From Brienomyrus brachyistius (lineage: Eukaryota; Chordata; Actinopteri; Osteoglossiformes; Mormyridae): DNA of 64,000 nucleotides. The notes below the pieces were generated by a model. It saw nothing but the letters and a program-made list of their open reading frames with translations. It was not told where the DNA came from and did no database searches. The position numbers and the translations under genes were made by a program. The DNA is taken from the NCBI RefSeq assembly GCF_023856365.1, contig NC_064543.1:7023952-7087951 (forward strand), given 5' to 3'. Positions 46,801 to 57,649 of the stretch are shown piece after piece. Within the stretch, counting starts at the first letter, position 1. Every line of letters begins with the position of its first letter.

Positions 46801-48152
46801 GAGTGTCAAAAGTGTTTTATCAAGACCTTGTTCAGGATAATAATGTAAACTCAGCAAGTCGCCTTGTGAAGGCCTTACAGAGCTTATCTTTGTATTTCTT
46901 GAATGTCTGTAAATTTTTCAAGTTTTCGTGGACAAAATGTTTTGCTACAATAACCTTCAGAGTGACATGCACCAGGTCAGGACTGCATCACCCTTACTAC
47001 ACTCCCCACAACTGACCCTTGTATGGTTCCTGAACCTCAGCTTTAAGAGTGAGTCTCAAAGAAACGGAAAGGATGTTTTCCCTCCTCAAAAGGCTGCCAC
47101 TTTCAATTTAGTTCTTGCTTTTTTCTACAGTGCACCAAATCCCTCTTGAGCAATATCAAAATGTTGGCTTTCTCTCAGCAAGGCAAGACACCTATAGAAA
47201 GAACAGATGAACACAAAGACACGAAAGGGCGTCTAACCCATCTACATAAATGAGGACGAAAACACGTTGGAAACCGATCTGCTCTTATAACCAGTTGATC
47301 AAAGCCATTAAACACCATCCTTTCGCCAAATCATGATTACAGTGAAACTCTTCAACTAAGACTGAGGCTGCCAAACTTCCACCCAGAGGAAGGTACTCTC
47401 TCTCTCTCTGTCTCCCTCTCTCTTTCTCTCTCTCTGTCACACACACCCAGACAGTTCCAGATCCCAATGAACCTCAAGCTACACAAATCAGAAATAATTT
47501 CATTTTAAATAGGGCACTAACACGATAATAAAATTACCTCCAAATGTAAAAGACTCTGAATTTAAGTGCGCGCGGAATAACTGTACACCTGTAATATATG
47601 ACCAAGTAAGACGGCCAGTCCACAGCCGTTTACTGTAAATGACACCAAGTATAAACTAATTATCTACCGCACAAAGTACATAAGTCCGGCGTATCTTTAC
47701 CGGCTCCCCCAACTTTCATCAAGTTAATTAGTCATATTAATTAATAGTTAATATTAATTAGCTAATAGTGTAACTAGCATCCGCACGTAAGAAATATAAG
47801 TTTATGAGCTTTGTTCTTGCACAAGCGAATAACAGGCTAAATAAATGACTGGCAATAAAGCGGCAGCATCACCATCACCGAGCCCAGTGCCGCTTTAGCA
47901 GCAGCGCGCGCACGGCGCGTCCCCGGGGCCGCCTCAGCTACGCCGTTGGAGCGCGTGCCAGGCAATTGGGATCTCTCAAAACACCGCGCACTTTAAACCC
48001 GACACACCACAGACGGTCGGCTTCCATCCCGACAAACGCGAAATGAGATAAAAACGTCAAGCGAGCAACGGGGGAAGCTGCCAACTAGCGACGGGGCGTC
48101 TGCTTACCTGACTCGCTTTGTGAAACTGCTTCTTGAGCCCGGCCACCGACAT
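22883..48152 (-). CDS. sh3gl3: Endophilin A3 (SH3-domain GRB2-like 3)
   Basis: BAR/SH3 protein that bends membrane and recruits dynamin and synaptojanin in endocytosis. Nine coding exons in transcript order: 48152-48108, 27983-27915, 27776-27704, 27297-27154, 26508-26375, 25932-25774, 24710-24607, 24492-24368, 23088-22883. All are GT-AG and in phase; 352 aa. [15 protein letters not shown] is the amphipathic H0 helix. The BAR domain runs to about 245 ([59 protein letters not shown]). A linker follows, then an SH3 at about 289-349 (ALYDFEP-type start, [16 protein letters not shown], ending PLPQ). A3 is preferred over A1/A2 because of [36 protein letters not shown] and [14 protein letters not shown]. 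Intron 1 is about 20.1 kb. Confidence 0.94.
24799..25700. mobile_element. Non-autonomous hAT element, 902 bp, in sh3gl3 intron 6
   Basis: Inverted ends CAGTGGTTCTTAACC and GGTTAAGAATCCCTG, flanked by TTTTAGTA (24791-24798) and ATTTAGTC (25701-25708), 6 of 8 matching. Contains broken open frames on - (25101-25377) that may be a decayed BED-finger region of a transposase, and a (TTTTA)n run at 24907-24933. No intact transposase. Confidence 0.75.
27518..27672. mobile_element. hAT-type MITE in sh3gl3 intron 3
   Basis: 155 bp, inverted ends CAGTTTCCCAATCCGGTCC and GGACCGGAATGGGAAACACCG, flanks GTCTAAAG and AGCTAAAG sharing CTAAAG. It lies only about 30 bp inside the intron from the exon 3 donor (27703-27702). 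Confidence 0.8.
28000..31000. other. sh3gl3 intron 1, proximal part
   Basis: No second gene or alternative exon recognised on either strand. Mostly unique sequence without obvious long repeats. Confidence 0.4.
31035..31596. mobile_element. hAT-type element, 562 bp
   Basis: Ends TAGGGCTGCCGCGATTAGTC and GGCAGCCCTA, the common teleost hAT terminus. Flanks ATTTCGAT (31027-31034) and ATTTGAAT (31597-31604) match at 6 of 8. AT-rich interior without coding capacity. Confidence 0.75.
32012..33065 (+). mobile_element. hAT-type element, 1054 bp, with perfect target duplication
   Basis: Same family as 31035-31596: left end TACAGCTGGTGCGATTAGTC (mutated), right end GGCAGCCCTA, flanked by identical CAAAATAC at 32004-32011 and 33066-33073. 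Interior on + near 32230-32300 reads a CxxC-like CAKC and, in another frame, [11 protein letters not shown], resembling the end of a BED zinc finger of a hAT transposase; disrupted by frame changes and stops. Confidence 0.8.
33366..33450 (+). mobile_element. hAT-like fragment
   Basis: TAGGGCTGTAACAATACAC is another common teleost hAT terminus; only this end is recognised. Confidence 0.45.
33756..33797. repeat. (AAGT)n/(AAAC)n microsatellite
   Basis: Short AAGT repeats followed by about eight AAAC units. Confidence 0.8.
34419..34871 (+). other. Unassigned open frame, 150 codons, inside sh3gl3 intron 1
   Basis: Open without stops but resembles no family I know; low-complexity is absent and there is no membrane segment or clear domain. 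It has no recognisable splice partners. Most likely chance. Confidence 0.15.
34969..35176. repeat. Perfect 95-bp inverted repeat with 18-bp spacer
   Basis: Left arm 34969-35063, right arm 35082-35176, identical over all 95 bp when one is reversed. Each arm contains a (GATA)n run, TTGTTGTTAGATAGATAG and AACTTTATTAATCCCTCGGG, the latter a common teleost retroelement-end motif. As RNA it would form a very stable hairpin. Confidence 0.9.
36160..36330 (+). repeat. Dispersed repeat, copy 1 of 2
   Basis: Shares a block (ACATCCTTGAAGGCATTCTG then AACTATACTGA) and its upstream sequence with 41340-41485; same orientation, visibly diverged. Confidence 0.55.
36369..36845 (+). other. Unassigned open frame, 158 codons, inside sh3gl3 intron 1
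   Basis: Starts [17 protein letters not shown]; no domain, signal peptide or membrane segment that I recognise. Adjacent to repeat sequence. The longest unexplained frame in the intron, but probably chance or a transposon remnant. Confidence 0.15.
37062..37212. mobile_element. Palindromic MITE-like element
   Basis: Left GTTCGAATCACGGTCCTC and right GAGGGCCAGATTTGAATAG are imperfect inverted copies; followed by a G run at 37218-37228. Family not named. Confidence 0.45.
37350..37793. mobile_element. hAT-like remnant with TATCGGCC motifs
   Basis: Contains ACCGATAACA, AATATCGGCCAATAGCGATA and the end TATCATGCATCTCTA, typical of a teleost hAT family. Part (37370-37470) is also present at 43170-43290, where TGTAGTGAAACTGA recurs. 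Confidence 0.5.
38121..38414 (+). repeat. 98-bp tandem repeat, three copies
   Basis: Units begin at 38121, 38219 and 38317 and are nearly identical (main difference CCAGAG against ACAGAG at the unit start). The unit includes GAGAAGCGTACTGAAAAC and CGCTACAGCTGGGTGGGT. Contiguous with no spacers, so not a CRISPR array. Confidence 0.92.
38415..43980. other. sh3gl3 intron 1, middle part
   Basis: No gene recognised. Includes the second copy of the 36160 repeat at 41340-41485, a poly-A run near 40781-40798, a G run at 40039-40051 and a C run at 41967-41983. Confidence 0.4.
43985..44235 (-). repeat. tRNA-derived SINE with body
   Basis: On - it starts GTGTGGTGGCTCAGTGGGTA (A-box-like), then runs through a GGATTGGTGTCTTTAAGTTG block and GACTGGCATCCCGTCC. 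Common teleost SINE, moderately diverged. Confidence 0.7.
44240..47850. other. sh3gl3 intron 1, distal part
   Basis: No gene recognised; AT-rich. Contains a (TATC) run at about 45949-45962 and a CT-rich microsatellite at about 47396-47440. Confidence 0.4.
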
Positions 48153-48500
48153 CCTTCAAATCTTTACGACACCTTGCCAGACTGGGGAGGGGGGAAGAAG
48201 AAACACGCACAAAACAAAAATAAAAAATTGAACTGGCGGACAATGGAAAGGGGGAGGGGAGGGGGGGGTTTCTTGGGGGGCGTTGTTGATGCTGCTGAGA
48301 CGGCTTACAGGCTTTCTCTGCATGTCCGAGAGACCCCCCCCCTGAACGAGTGCCGCTCCGCGACGTACCAAACGCTGAATGCTAGTTGTTGGGAGGCGCG
48401 ATCCTGGCCCAGGCCCTGCGTCGACGCCGATTGGCGGAGAGCGGCGTGCTGAGGCAAATAAAGGCTCCGGAGAAAGCGCGACGTTGGGCTTGGGTCGCGC
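47860..48500 (-). promoter_or_regulatory. CpG-rich promoter region of sh3gl3
   Basis: Dense CpG around the first coding exon (for example GCAGCGCGCGCACGGCGCG near 47901) in an otherwise AT-rich area. A CCAAT box on - lies at 48429-48434, about 280 bp upstream of the ATG, next to GC-rich sequence. No TATA box seen. Confidence 0.6.
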
Positions 48501-48559
48501 GACCTCATACCCCAGGAAGACGGAGAGAATAGAGGCGGAATAACGGACTTACCCATTCT

Positions 48560-49530
48560 ACTAGAATAAGCAGCGTTTTCCCCCCGAAAAACGGCAGGCT
48601 ATTCTGGCTTAATTTCGACACGATGTTTTTATTCTCCAAATAAAGAAAACAGAGAGAGAGCGATCGTTTACCATTGCCAAATAAGTTGAGATCTTCGAAG
48701 AAAGCTGACATTTTTATTGTTTTCTTTCCCATTCTGCAACTGAAGAATTGACTTGTTTTGCACAACGTTAGACCTGCTGTATTCAGACAATTCTTAGCTC
48801 TTGTGAGGAACCTTGAAATGTAAACATTAGAAATACGGTCGTAACTATTTCATATTCAACCAGTTTTGTCTTTGATTTGTACTCATTGTAAATCTCCATG
48901 AAAGTATATATTATTTAGTTTTATATGCTTATATTACCCAGATTCCAATTCCAAAATCCCAGTCACACTCATATTTAGAAATTTCTTAAACTAGACAAAC
49001 TACAGTATTTGTCCTTGCATCGTTTTGCAAGTCATTTATATAATACACAGTAACAATTATATAAATGCCATTTTTATACTATAATGATTACAATATTTCA
49101 CTAATCCCTCACCTCCCATATACTGAATATACTGCTCTTATACACGTTCAGGTCTAATACAAATAATTATTAAATTCTTTCAAATACTTTACAACAGCAG
49201 ATTGTGAACGACAAAGGAAATATTTCCAAACAAATAACATTAAAAAAATATCTACAAAAACATCGATATAGCACCTTCATATGGCAGAATATGGTGTCGA
49301 TATGAATTGTAAGTTGCTGTTGATTATGTAAGTTATATTTGTATTTTATGATTGTCCGATAATGTTTTGCGACTTTCCTCATTTGCAGGTTTCACTAATA
49401 TGATTTAATATTAGCATTTCTGTGTATTGTAAAGGCTTTTATCCATAGTGCTTTATATGTAGTACAGATCAACAATACAAAAATACACTAGCTTATGTTC
49501 AGAAACTTTTAAGTCTATATTCCGTCAGTA
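48560..49530. other. AT-rich sequence upstream of sh3gl3
   Basis: No ORF of note, no repeat recognised. Confidence 0.4.
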
Positions 49531-49534
49531 TTTT

Positions 49535-49682
49535 ATGTTTATTATTTTATTAATACATTTATCTGATGTTTGTATCCAAGGAAACTTACAGTACAGGGAG
49601 GGGTTACAATTTTTATGTGTGCTTCTAAGGATTTGAACCTATGACCTTTGCACAATGCTCTACTTGTTGAGCTACAGGAGCT
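49535..49682 (-). repeat. tRNA-derived SINE with clear A and B boxes
   Basis: On -: TAGCTCAACAAGTAGAGC (A box), AGGTTCAAATCC (B box), then GTAAGTTTCCTTGGATACAA and ATCAGATAAATG, the layout of the widespread fish SINE whose body reads TAAGTCGCTTTGGATAAAAG. The cloverleaf is not intact, so it is not called as a tRNA gene. Confidence 0.75.
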
Positions 49683-49744
49683 TAATGTGTGGTAGATTAA
49701 TATGTAATGAAAGAACATCCATCTTTGCACCACTTATTCAGTAT

Positions 49745-49935
49745 GAGGTCAGAGGAGGGTCTGGACTCTCCTTTCCAGGACAGGGCAAAAGGCAAGGAAT
49801 CCCCTGCAATGGGAAGCCAGTTCATCTTAGGGTACAAACACACAGCACACAGTCGCACAATATGGGCAATTTAGGGATATCAGGTCACCTAGCCACATGT
49901 TTTTGGATTGTAGGAGGGACCCTCCCAACACAATG
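49745..49935 (-). repeat. SINE body fragment
   Basis: Contains GAAGCCAGTTCATCTTAGGG, ATGGGCAATTTAGGGATATC and CATGTTTTTGGATTGTAGGA, the same body as 43985-44235; lacks the tRNA-like head. Confidence 0.6.
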
Positions 49936-51125
49936 AGAACATGTACATCCAAAAATACAGGTCTTATGTGAGAAATATTATTTAATCAGCTTTGGCAGAT
50001 ACAATAATAATGGCTAATGTAATCATTATAAATGTAATCCTGAAAGAATAATTCAAATAGGACCATCAACAGAAATGACTTAATTCAAAACCCAATTCAA
50101 AAAGCAAAACTGTTAGTTCCTGACATGCTCTGGCTTCTGAAATCCCCATAAGCGCCTGCGCTTCCATCTCCCAGTGTCAGGACAGCTTAGCGCTCTCACG
50201 AAATACCGTGCTGCTTTTTATTTTTCCTTTTATTTTTTATTCGGGGACAATCCTATCAAATGCAGAATGTATTTAAATGAAAGCAGAATTAGGGAGAAAA
50301 CATTCACAATGAAAAAAGAAATTCAGCCAGAACACAAGTGGGAGGGGCCATCAGTACGAAGACTAAAGCTGAGGCGGGGTGGTGTTAAATGCTATGTTGT
50401 GGAAGAGCGCTATGCATGATGGGAAAGTAAAGCCATGCGTCATACACTGATGCATGCGGGTGGAGCAGAAAGGCTGGGAGGGAGCAGGTATCTATGCTTA
50501 TGGGGTTTAACACAATCAAACATGGCCGAAATGCAGGATTTGGAGAAGGCACAGTTTACCGAGAGTTCGGAGGACCTTACAAGGTGGACACTATCTGGAC
50601 AGCTTATCTGTACGTAGAGGCGAACTGGAAAATGCATGGATAGCTTTGCTGAACATAATTATTGTATTTTTTTTTCCGCAATTATAACAAAATTCTTCCT
50701 TCAAACTCATATCACATGCTTCCTATCCTGTTCAATGGTCCCCAATGAGCAAGATCATATGTTTCCAATCAAAGTGAAAATAGCAGCAGAGAGAAATTGC
50801 ACAGGCCTGGACATCACTGTGTCCATCTGCTTTGCTGTCTAATGCTGAAAGCACACAGAATTGCTAGAGACTTACCAGGAAACATGGCACAAGTCACACA
50901 AACACCACTGTGATGATGACAAATTACTGGCTTGTGGTCAGATGGCTCCAGGCACAAATTATGCTAGTGCATATAAAATATTTTGACACAAGATTCTTTC
51001 CTGGGAAAATATTTTTCTTCATTCTGCTCCATTTTTTTTGTTTTGATGACAGTCATGTAATTTTTATTTATGCAGATTTTTTTTACAATGATACAGAGAT
51101 TGACATTGATAATATGAATTCTGGG

Positions 51126-51205
51126 TGGCATGATGACTGCGCACTATTTCTCATGCCCCTGGGGGTGTGGAATCAAATCCTGTCCCCACTACATGTGAGA
51201 GGAGT
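51126..51205 (+). repeat. Degenerate SINE head
   Basis: GGTGGCATGATGACTGCGCA and GTGTGGAATCAAATCCTG resemble a decayed A/B-box pair. Confidence 0.35.
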
Positions 51206-51628
51206 CTGAGAACAAACAACTACAGCTGATTCATCAGTGATTACTATATCACAAAAAACTTGCATGTTTCAGTGTAATGCAACAATTATATCTATCCGCT
51301 TTCTCTAATCAGAGAGATGTTTATGAAAAAAACCGTTTGTGGCAACTGTTCTGGATAGCTGGGCTTAATCAAACCGTAAAAAAAAAACATTAACAAAAGC
51401 AAATTGATTACAAGGGGAACACTCCCTAAAATTTGCAGTAATGCCTTGAAGCCTGCAGCATCCCATAATAACATGCCCCCTGACCCTGTTCACTCAGATC
51501 ACATGCTGCTGTTTCCTGTCCTGTTCACTGGCCCACAATGAACAATATCTTATGTTTCTTATAAACAGATATTATGACCAGGGATTCCTCACATTACTAA
51601 TCTACCAAGGGTCAGATGATGTCATCAA

Positions 51629-51840
51629 ATAAAACTTCTAGCTACTCCAAGATAGTGGCGCGCTAAGTCCCCGCTGCCTCTCTGCGTCCAACGCTTTTCT
51701 CCGCCTGCATTTGGGTACTCATGTTTTTTTCTGTTTTTGTTCTTTGTGTCCGTCCTGGAGGAACAACGTTTCGTTTCACTGTGCACTGAGATGACAATAA
51801 ACCTACTTGACTCTTGACTTAACTTAACTGTAGGCTCAAG
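51629..51840 (+). mobile_element. Non-LTR retroelement 3' end
   Basis: Ends ATGACAATAAACCTACTTGA followed by CTTGACT-like tail repeats, a typical teleost LINE/SINE 3' tail with a short-repeat terminus. No reverse transcriptase remains. Confidence 0.5.
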
Positions 51841-52654
51841 GCTTGTTATCAGTTTGCATATTAATGCAAGAGAACCAAGCGTCCACCCACTGCAGGGCAC
51901 TTGATCACACCCAGAAACTTTGAGGCAGACATGAAAACTGCAGATGCAGTCAAAGTTTGGTTTGTTGTCCTTCATGCTCGCAGATGAGATGTCAGTTGTT
52001 TTCATTTTGGTGGAACACAGCCTTGACTTTATGACCCCAGAAGACAACTTACAGTGTTTGTTTTTATCGGTACTGCTGTGTTTTCACCTGGGAACATGAG
52101 GCACTCTATAAAAATATCCCACCTTGAATATAATAGACCCAGTGCTGAATTATTTACAGTAAACATAACCTCTTTCTGTACGTTTGGGAAACAATGTTCT
52201 TAAAATGTATATTCCTTAATCTATCATGCCAGGTGTGATGAGATCCTGGTCATTTTCAATCAATGTAATATTTTAATTTGAAGGTTGCATGAAATTTCAT
52301 TTCGGTGTTTAGACTTAGCGTAAGTAGCATTCACAACATATTCCTGTATGCGCATTTGGGATGATGTAAGATTACTTCCCCCTGGTGGCTATTAAAACAT
52401 TCGCGTGTCGAACAGCGATTCCTTGCGTGGGTAAACAATCACAGGTCAATCGGCGTCGTGCAGAACAGTGAACAATTTTAACAACCACGTTTCGACAACT
52501 GAAGCTTATCGTGTCTTAATCTAATAAATAGGATGAAAAACATCTTTTATTTTCTTTGGAAAACCTTAGGTTATCAGGAAAACCAGTAACTCATGTCTTG
52601 ATATGCTTAATACCTGCTTTCACATTCAGTAAAATATTGTTGCAGGTATTTAGT

Positions 52655-52735
52655 CCATCCATCCATCCATCTCCTACCGCTTATCTGGGTCGAGTCGCAG
52701 GGGCAGCAGTCTAAGCAGGGAAACCCAGACTTCCT
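52655..52735 (-). repeat. Teleost SINE fragment with (CCAT)n end
   Basis: CCATCCATCCATCCATCTCC, CCGCTTATCTGGGTCGAG and CAGTCTAAGCAGGGAAACCC are hallmarks of a common fish repeat; truncated. Confidence 0.65.
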
Positions 52736-52797
52736 ATTTATTATTGGTGCAAATACTCTTTGCAAAAAGTCAATTTAATAGATTAGACACCTTCATA

Positions 52798-53092
52798 CAC
52801 TCTCAGAAAAAGGATGCATACTGGTACAGTCTTGTATCCTTCTGCCTTTGTGAAGCACTTGAATAGTCATCCTTGAATTGTGCGTGTAAATAAACTTGCC
52901 TTACCTTGCCTAAGGTACAAACAACATGAATGCCCCCCAATGGTACAAAAATGTTTCTGAGAGTCAATTTCCATACCTTGAATTAGACTAAGAGGTACAT
53001 TTACTTACAGCTAGGGTACAGATGACAGACCCTTGAGGGTACAGCCCCAGGGACAAGTAATTGTACCCTCAAAGGTACAAAAGTGTGCTTCT
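52798..53092. mobile_element. GGTACA-rich MITE, copy 2, with a nested insertion
   Basis: Starts ACTCTCAGAAAAAGG and has many GGTACA motifs; shares TTGAGGGTACAGCCCCAGGG with 2180-2285. At about 52845-52912 it is interrupted by a segment with AATAAACTTGCCTTACC, a LINE-like 3' tail. Confidence 0.6.
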
Positions 53093-53534
53093 ATATGAAA
53101 ATGTGCGTATTATTACCTTCATTCATGCATAAAGACATTCACTGGTGTTTCCCGACCTGTACCTGGATTTTGGAGTTTAATGCGATGATGGACAATCATG
53201 AAAAAATTTCGTACAATTAATTAAATGCAGACCGATAAAACTCTATTAACAAAATCCCAAATTATATCCATGTTTTGTTTTTAAAACAAAAAATTCTTAG
53301 GCAGGGCTACCGACGTGTCTAAGTCTGGCGACTGGATTTAGTCGTTAGATTACTTCATGTTAGCATTAGCCAAATCCAGCAACATTCATTGGCACTGAAA
53401 AAAAGTGTATTGAGGCGAGCGAGCTTCAACAGTTAAGAAAAATGAAGCAGCTCACCTCAAGTTCACCCTGTTGTAAAGGCACCTTATACTGGCCTGCGTC
53501 ACGCTGTCTCCACTGGAGGGACGTTCATTAGGAC

Positions 53535-53805
53535 AGTTCTATAGATTCTCACACTTGGAGAGACACCCAGCAATGCATCACGTTTTATCCACTGGAAAGG
53601 CCCCTATTTGGGCACATCTTCATGTTTTCTCGCAGCTTAGGCACTCATTACACACTTCATCACGTTTTCTACTCTAGAAGGGCACTCATTACACACTTCA
53701 TCACATTTTTTGCATTATTGGGCACATCATCTCACATGCAGGGAGCACCTTAGATGGAGGTAAATCATGAGAAGGGCAGCATTCTTCCCACTCTAAAAGG
53801 CACTT
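53535..53805 (+). repeat. Degenerate minisatellite, period about 40 bp
   Basis: GGCACTCATTACACACTTCA occurs at about 53640 and 53682, each followed by TCAC and a T-rich stretch; weaker copies flank these. Confidence 0.6.
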
Positions 53806-53836
53806 CTGCATGTTTTTTTCAGCCATGGTTGCAAAT

Positions 53837-53990
53837 GGGGGGGGGGGGGGGGGGTGATGGACCTTTCAAACTAAGGATAGGTGATACCACTGGCTTTCTT
53901 TCAATCCAATTATCGGTCCCGATACTGATTTTTGGTGCTCACCCAACCCTGATAGTAAATTTTCCGAGCAGGGGGGGGTTTGGGTGGGTG
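53837..53990. mobile_element. 18-base G run and hAT-like end
   Basis: G run at 53837-53854, followed by a stretch with AATTATCGGTCCCGATACTG and GCTCACCCAACCCTG, which resembles a hAT terminus (CAGGGTTGGGTGAG on -). Confidence 0.45.
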
Positions 53991-53999
53991 GATTGATCA

Positions 54000-55860
54000 T
54001 TTAATTAACTCACTCACTAGTAGCCCCCTAAAGACTCCCTTGCTCCTTATGGATGACCCTGCCTGGTGGGGGTTCATCTCCTGCTCGCTATAATGATTTG
54101 CTAAAATAATGCATGCTAAAATAAACATTTGAATTAGCAGATCGGCCTGTTTCGCTGCTGGACTCGATTCTCAAAATGAAACATTCAGATCGAAAGAATC
54201 GACAGCCTATTTCAGTACTGATCCGTACATCCTTACTTCACGCCAAGATTTCCTGTGTAATTGAAGGAGAATCACTCTCACATTTGTTTCTATTTATGCA
54301 TGTGGGCGATATATTGCTGAAACTTTAAGACAGACTTGGAAGCGCACTACAGTGTGATCAGCGATGCAAACGTAACTAAATTATGGCCATAACCATAAAA
54401 TGTCAATTATTTTGTGTGTTATAACGTCGAACCTGAGAACTTGTAATTAACATGGACAAACGAAACACTGCTGCAATGATTAACTATCTAAATAATGACT
54501 TCAGTAAAGGAATTAAGAGCAGAGGGAGAGTGCAACATATATTATCATGTGATTCCCACCAGGAAGTGCTATAAAATATACAACATGATTTCAACACGAG
54601 CATTTATATTTGTGTCAATTCTGAAAAATCATATGATGAATAGTAAGATCTATGCTACTTAGTAAACACTGTACAAATAATATTTGCATGCATTTATTCA
54701 TATCCAGGGTTATACCAATTTATAGACCTAAATGTGTGATTTTTAAGGCACCGAATATTGATTAATAGAGAGTCTAAGATCTCAAACACCATTTTATGCC
54801 CCAGTTTCCATGTGACATATGTTTAAGGCTTCATTTGCTTGAGGAAACATCACATTGCTAATAAAAACAACCGATACACACTATTTTTCGCAGTTAGGCT
54901 GATTGTCAAATGAAGCACACATCGTGGACTGAGTCATTCAAGCGATTCTTTAGTACTCAGCTCGTAATCAGCTATACCACGCCTGCGCTTTATTTCAATA
55001 AACGGTACACTGGCAAGGTCAGACAGATAATTAGTCCATGGACAATAAAATCCAGCACCGACCAATGAAATTTGCAGTATTTACATCCATAAAAGACTGA
55101 CTAACGAGCGAGGAGCCGCTTCACACTGGAGCCATGCAGCAGGCCTGCCGACACGCTGCGCGGAGACGATCTATATGCCATTATCACTGGGTTACGGATG
55201 TTTTTATCTACAGTCGCCCCCACAGAGTTCAAGCGAGTTTCTTTTGGGTGCCTCTGAAGCAAGAGCAAGTTTGGCATCTTGTGATGCTGTCTGTGTTCAG
55301 ATCTGCTCTCCGTAAACCCAGCACCTCCGCTGATGAAAATCACATCAGCTTCACTTCACTTCTGTGCCTTTTCATCATGCTGCTGCAGAGACTGCATGGG
55401 AGCGACAGTCTACTGCCCCGCAGCGTGCCTGCTTCTAGGGTGTGTGTTTCCTTTTAAAAGAAACAATCTTTTTAAAATTCCGTTCTTGTTCTAAGAAAAT
55501 CTCTGAGTATATTGTTTCAACAGTTCATGCAGTGTTAAAATTAATCCCAAGGGACTCCGTACTCTTATTCAAGGGCATAGGAGAGAGTCTGATGCAGGAG
55601 AACATAACTTGGTAGGGTACTAGCTGACAAAATATTCCAGTCCTTAAAACTGAATGTATGAATAAGTGTCAAGATAGTATTTCTATGTCAAATTTTATAC
55701 AAGAAATAGCTTGACATTATGTTTTAAATCAATTAGAACAAAAACACAAACACATATTTAATATATTCAATATAATGAATCAAGATACTTGTACACATCA
55801 TAACCATGACAATCAGGAACTTATACAGGCCACATATATAGTCATACAACATTTTAAAAT
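54000..55860. other. No gene recognised
   Basis: AT-rich unique sequence; ORFs around 55101-55457 on both strands resemble nothing known. Confidence 0.4.
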
Positions 55861-55869
55861 GGTTTCTTA

Positions 55870-55913
<44 letters not shown>
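55870..55913. repeat. (ATT)n microsatellite
   Basis: About 14 ATT units; the poly-Ile and poly-Tyr ORFs here are artefacts. Confidence 0.95.
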
Positions 55914-55914
<1 letters not shown>

Positions 55915-56647
55915 TGTAGCATATATTTTTACCGGAATTCAGGTCAAGAATCAAATGCATTAAATGGTGTTAATATGAACATTACCATATTTATACAGGA
56001 TAGCCTCAATAGATAATCTAGGCTAATTCATGCTCTCTCTCTCGATGTGAGTTAAATACTCATGGCATTTTTAAAAGTTGACCGCCATAATACATTTTTG
56101 GGAAGATTTCGCGACTGGTGTTATGTGGCTATAGCCAGATAGCAGCAAATTATCTAGATAACTGAAAACCTGGCTGATGTGGGATTGATGAATTGCTGCA
56201 TTTATGTACTGAAAACACACTTAAGACTTAAATTTATTTAGGAATTATGCGCTATCCATCTCGATGCAGTAGGTCCCTTGTCATGTGAGGACTTCAAAAT
56301 CGCTGAATGTTAAATATATTTGCTACAGAGGAGTAGTAAACAAATTATTTATTCCGCTAAAGGAAATAATTACAAAGTAAAAGTCTATTTATTGGGCGTG
56401 GGGGGGGGGGGTGAAGTTAACTTAAAAATTGTGGTTTACACCCCCTTCCCCCCGGTCCCTACGCCCCTGCCTTTTATTGACAGACAGAGGTAAGTTTTTT
56501 ACATAGAATTTTCAAGAATCTATCTAAAGATCCCGACCATTTTAAACGTTTAACTCCACAAAACCAGCAGATGGCGATACACCCTCTGAAATGTCATAAA
56601 GCGTATTCAGCTAAACTCGGTGTTTTTCGTGTTGTTTTGGGTCGCGC

Positions 56648-56712
56648 ATTCAAAGATTCAAGTAATTTATTGTCGTATGTACCGTAACGAAGTGAAATTC
56701 GTTTGTTCATCT
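56648..56712. repeat. Retroelement tail fragment
   Basis: TTCAAGTAATTTATTGTCG and GTGAAATTCGTTTG resemble a widespread teleost LINE/SINE end. Confidence 0.35.
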
Positions 56713-56815
56713 ACTGAGTTAGACGCATAAATTCTCAGCTAATAGTATTAATATACTTCTACAAAAAATGTATTTATGCTCAAATTTATTTGTTGAAAGG
56801 AAAGCTTTCTGACTG

Positions 56816-56816
<1 letters not shown>

Positions 56817-56863
<47 letters not shown>

Positions 56864-57140
56864 TTGCATAGATCACATCTGGGAACCAAAATGTCCCCAA
56901 AGTATGATAAAAGTTGAAACTTCCTTACTATTGGGGACATTTTTCAGGTGGCCCTTTGGATAACAAATTTCATAAAAATTTGTGAATGCAATCAAAAACA
57001 TTAAAATGGCAGATGCCAAATGTTTACTGGGTTACTTTTGGTTAAGGGTAGAGCTGGGTAGGGGTTAAGGGTGTCGTGACTGGGATGAGGGTTTTTCCAT
57101 AGAAATGAATTGAAGGTCCCCATTTAGATAGGTATGCCAG
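56817..57140 (+). repeat. (GT)n-initiated teleost repeat
   Basis: (TG)22 at 56817-56861, then GGTTTGCATAGATCACATCT, AATGTCCCCAAAGTATG, GGGGACATTTTTCAGG and GAAGGTCCCCATTTAGATAG, a well-known fish dispersed repeat. Confidence 0.7.
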
Positions 57141-57649
57141 CATTGATCATAATGAAAAAAATAGTATGTTATTCTCTTCATTCATAAAATTCAATCATGC
57201 ATATTAAACATATTCAATTTTACAATGTGAAACTAAAATTTGTAATGAAATTACAAATTAGCACCTGATGAACACCACATGGAACAAAAATATCTGCGTA
57301 TGCGGAAGCTCGGAGGCAAAAGTGTCTCCTGCCTGTTTATCTATGTCGTCCAATACTTCGTACCTGAGAGTCCTACCTTAATGTCCTCCTCAGGCTAATC
57401 ACAAATCATACTAAATATGCTAAATCATACAAACCCACTTGTCAAAATAAATCAAAAATGCAGAGCCTGCATGAGACGGCGGAACGCAACGCTGACCATT
57501 CTCATTTGACGCACCGCGCTCTGCAAATGTCTAACTAAAAAATAACTAAAAAATATATTTCTGCAGTATTTTGCAGCACAGTGCTGTCATGGACATGCGG
57601 GCCATCAGCAGAGATGCATATTAACCATCTGTCTCAACTCGTGGAGTGA

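Noticed and set aside
49535..49682. tRNA gene
   Set aside because: A and B boxes are present but there is no complete cloverleaf, and the flanking body is that of a SINE.
55733..55963. Poly-Ile and poly-Tyr ORFs
   Set aside because: Translation of an (ATT)n microsatellite.
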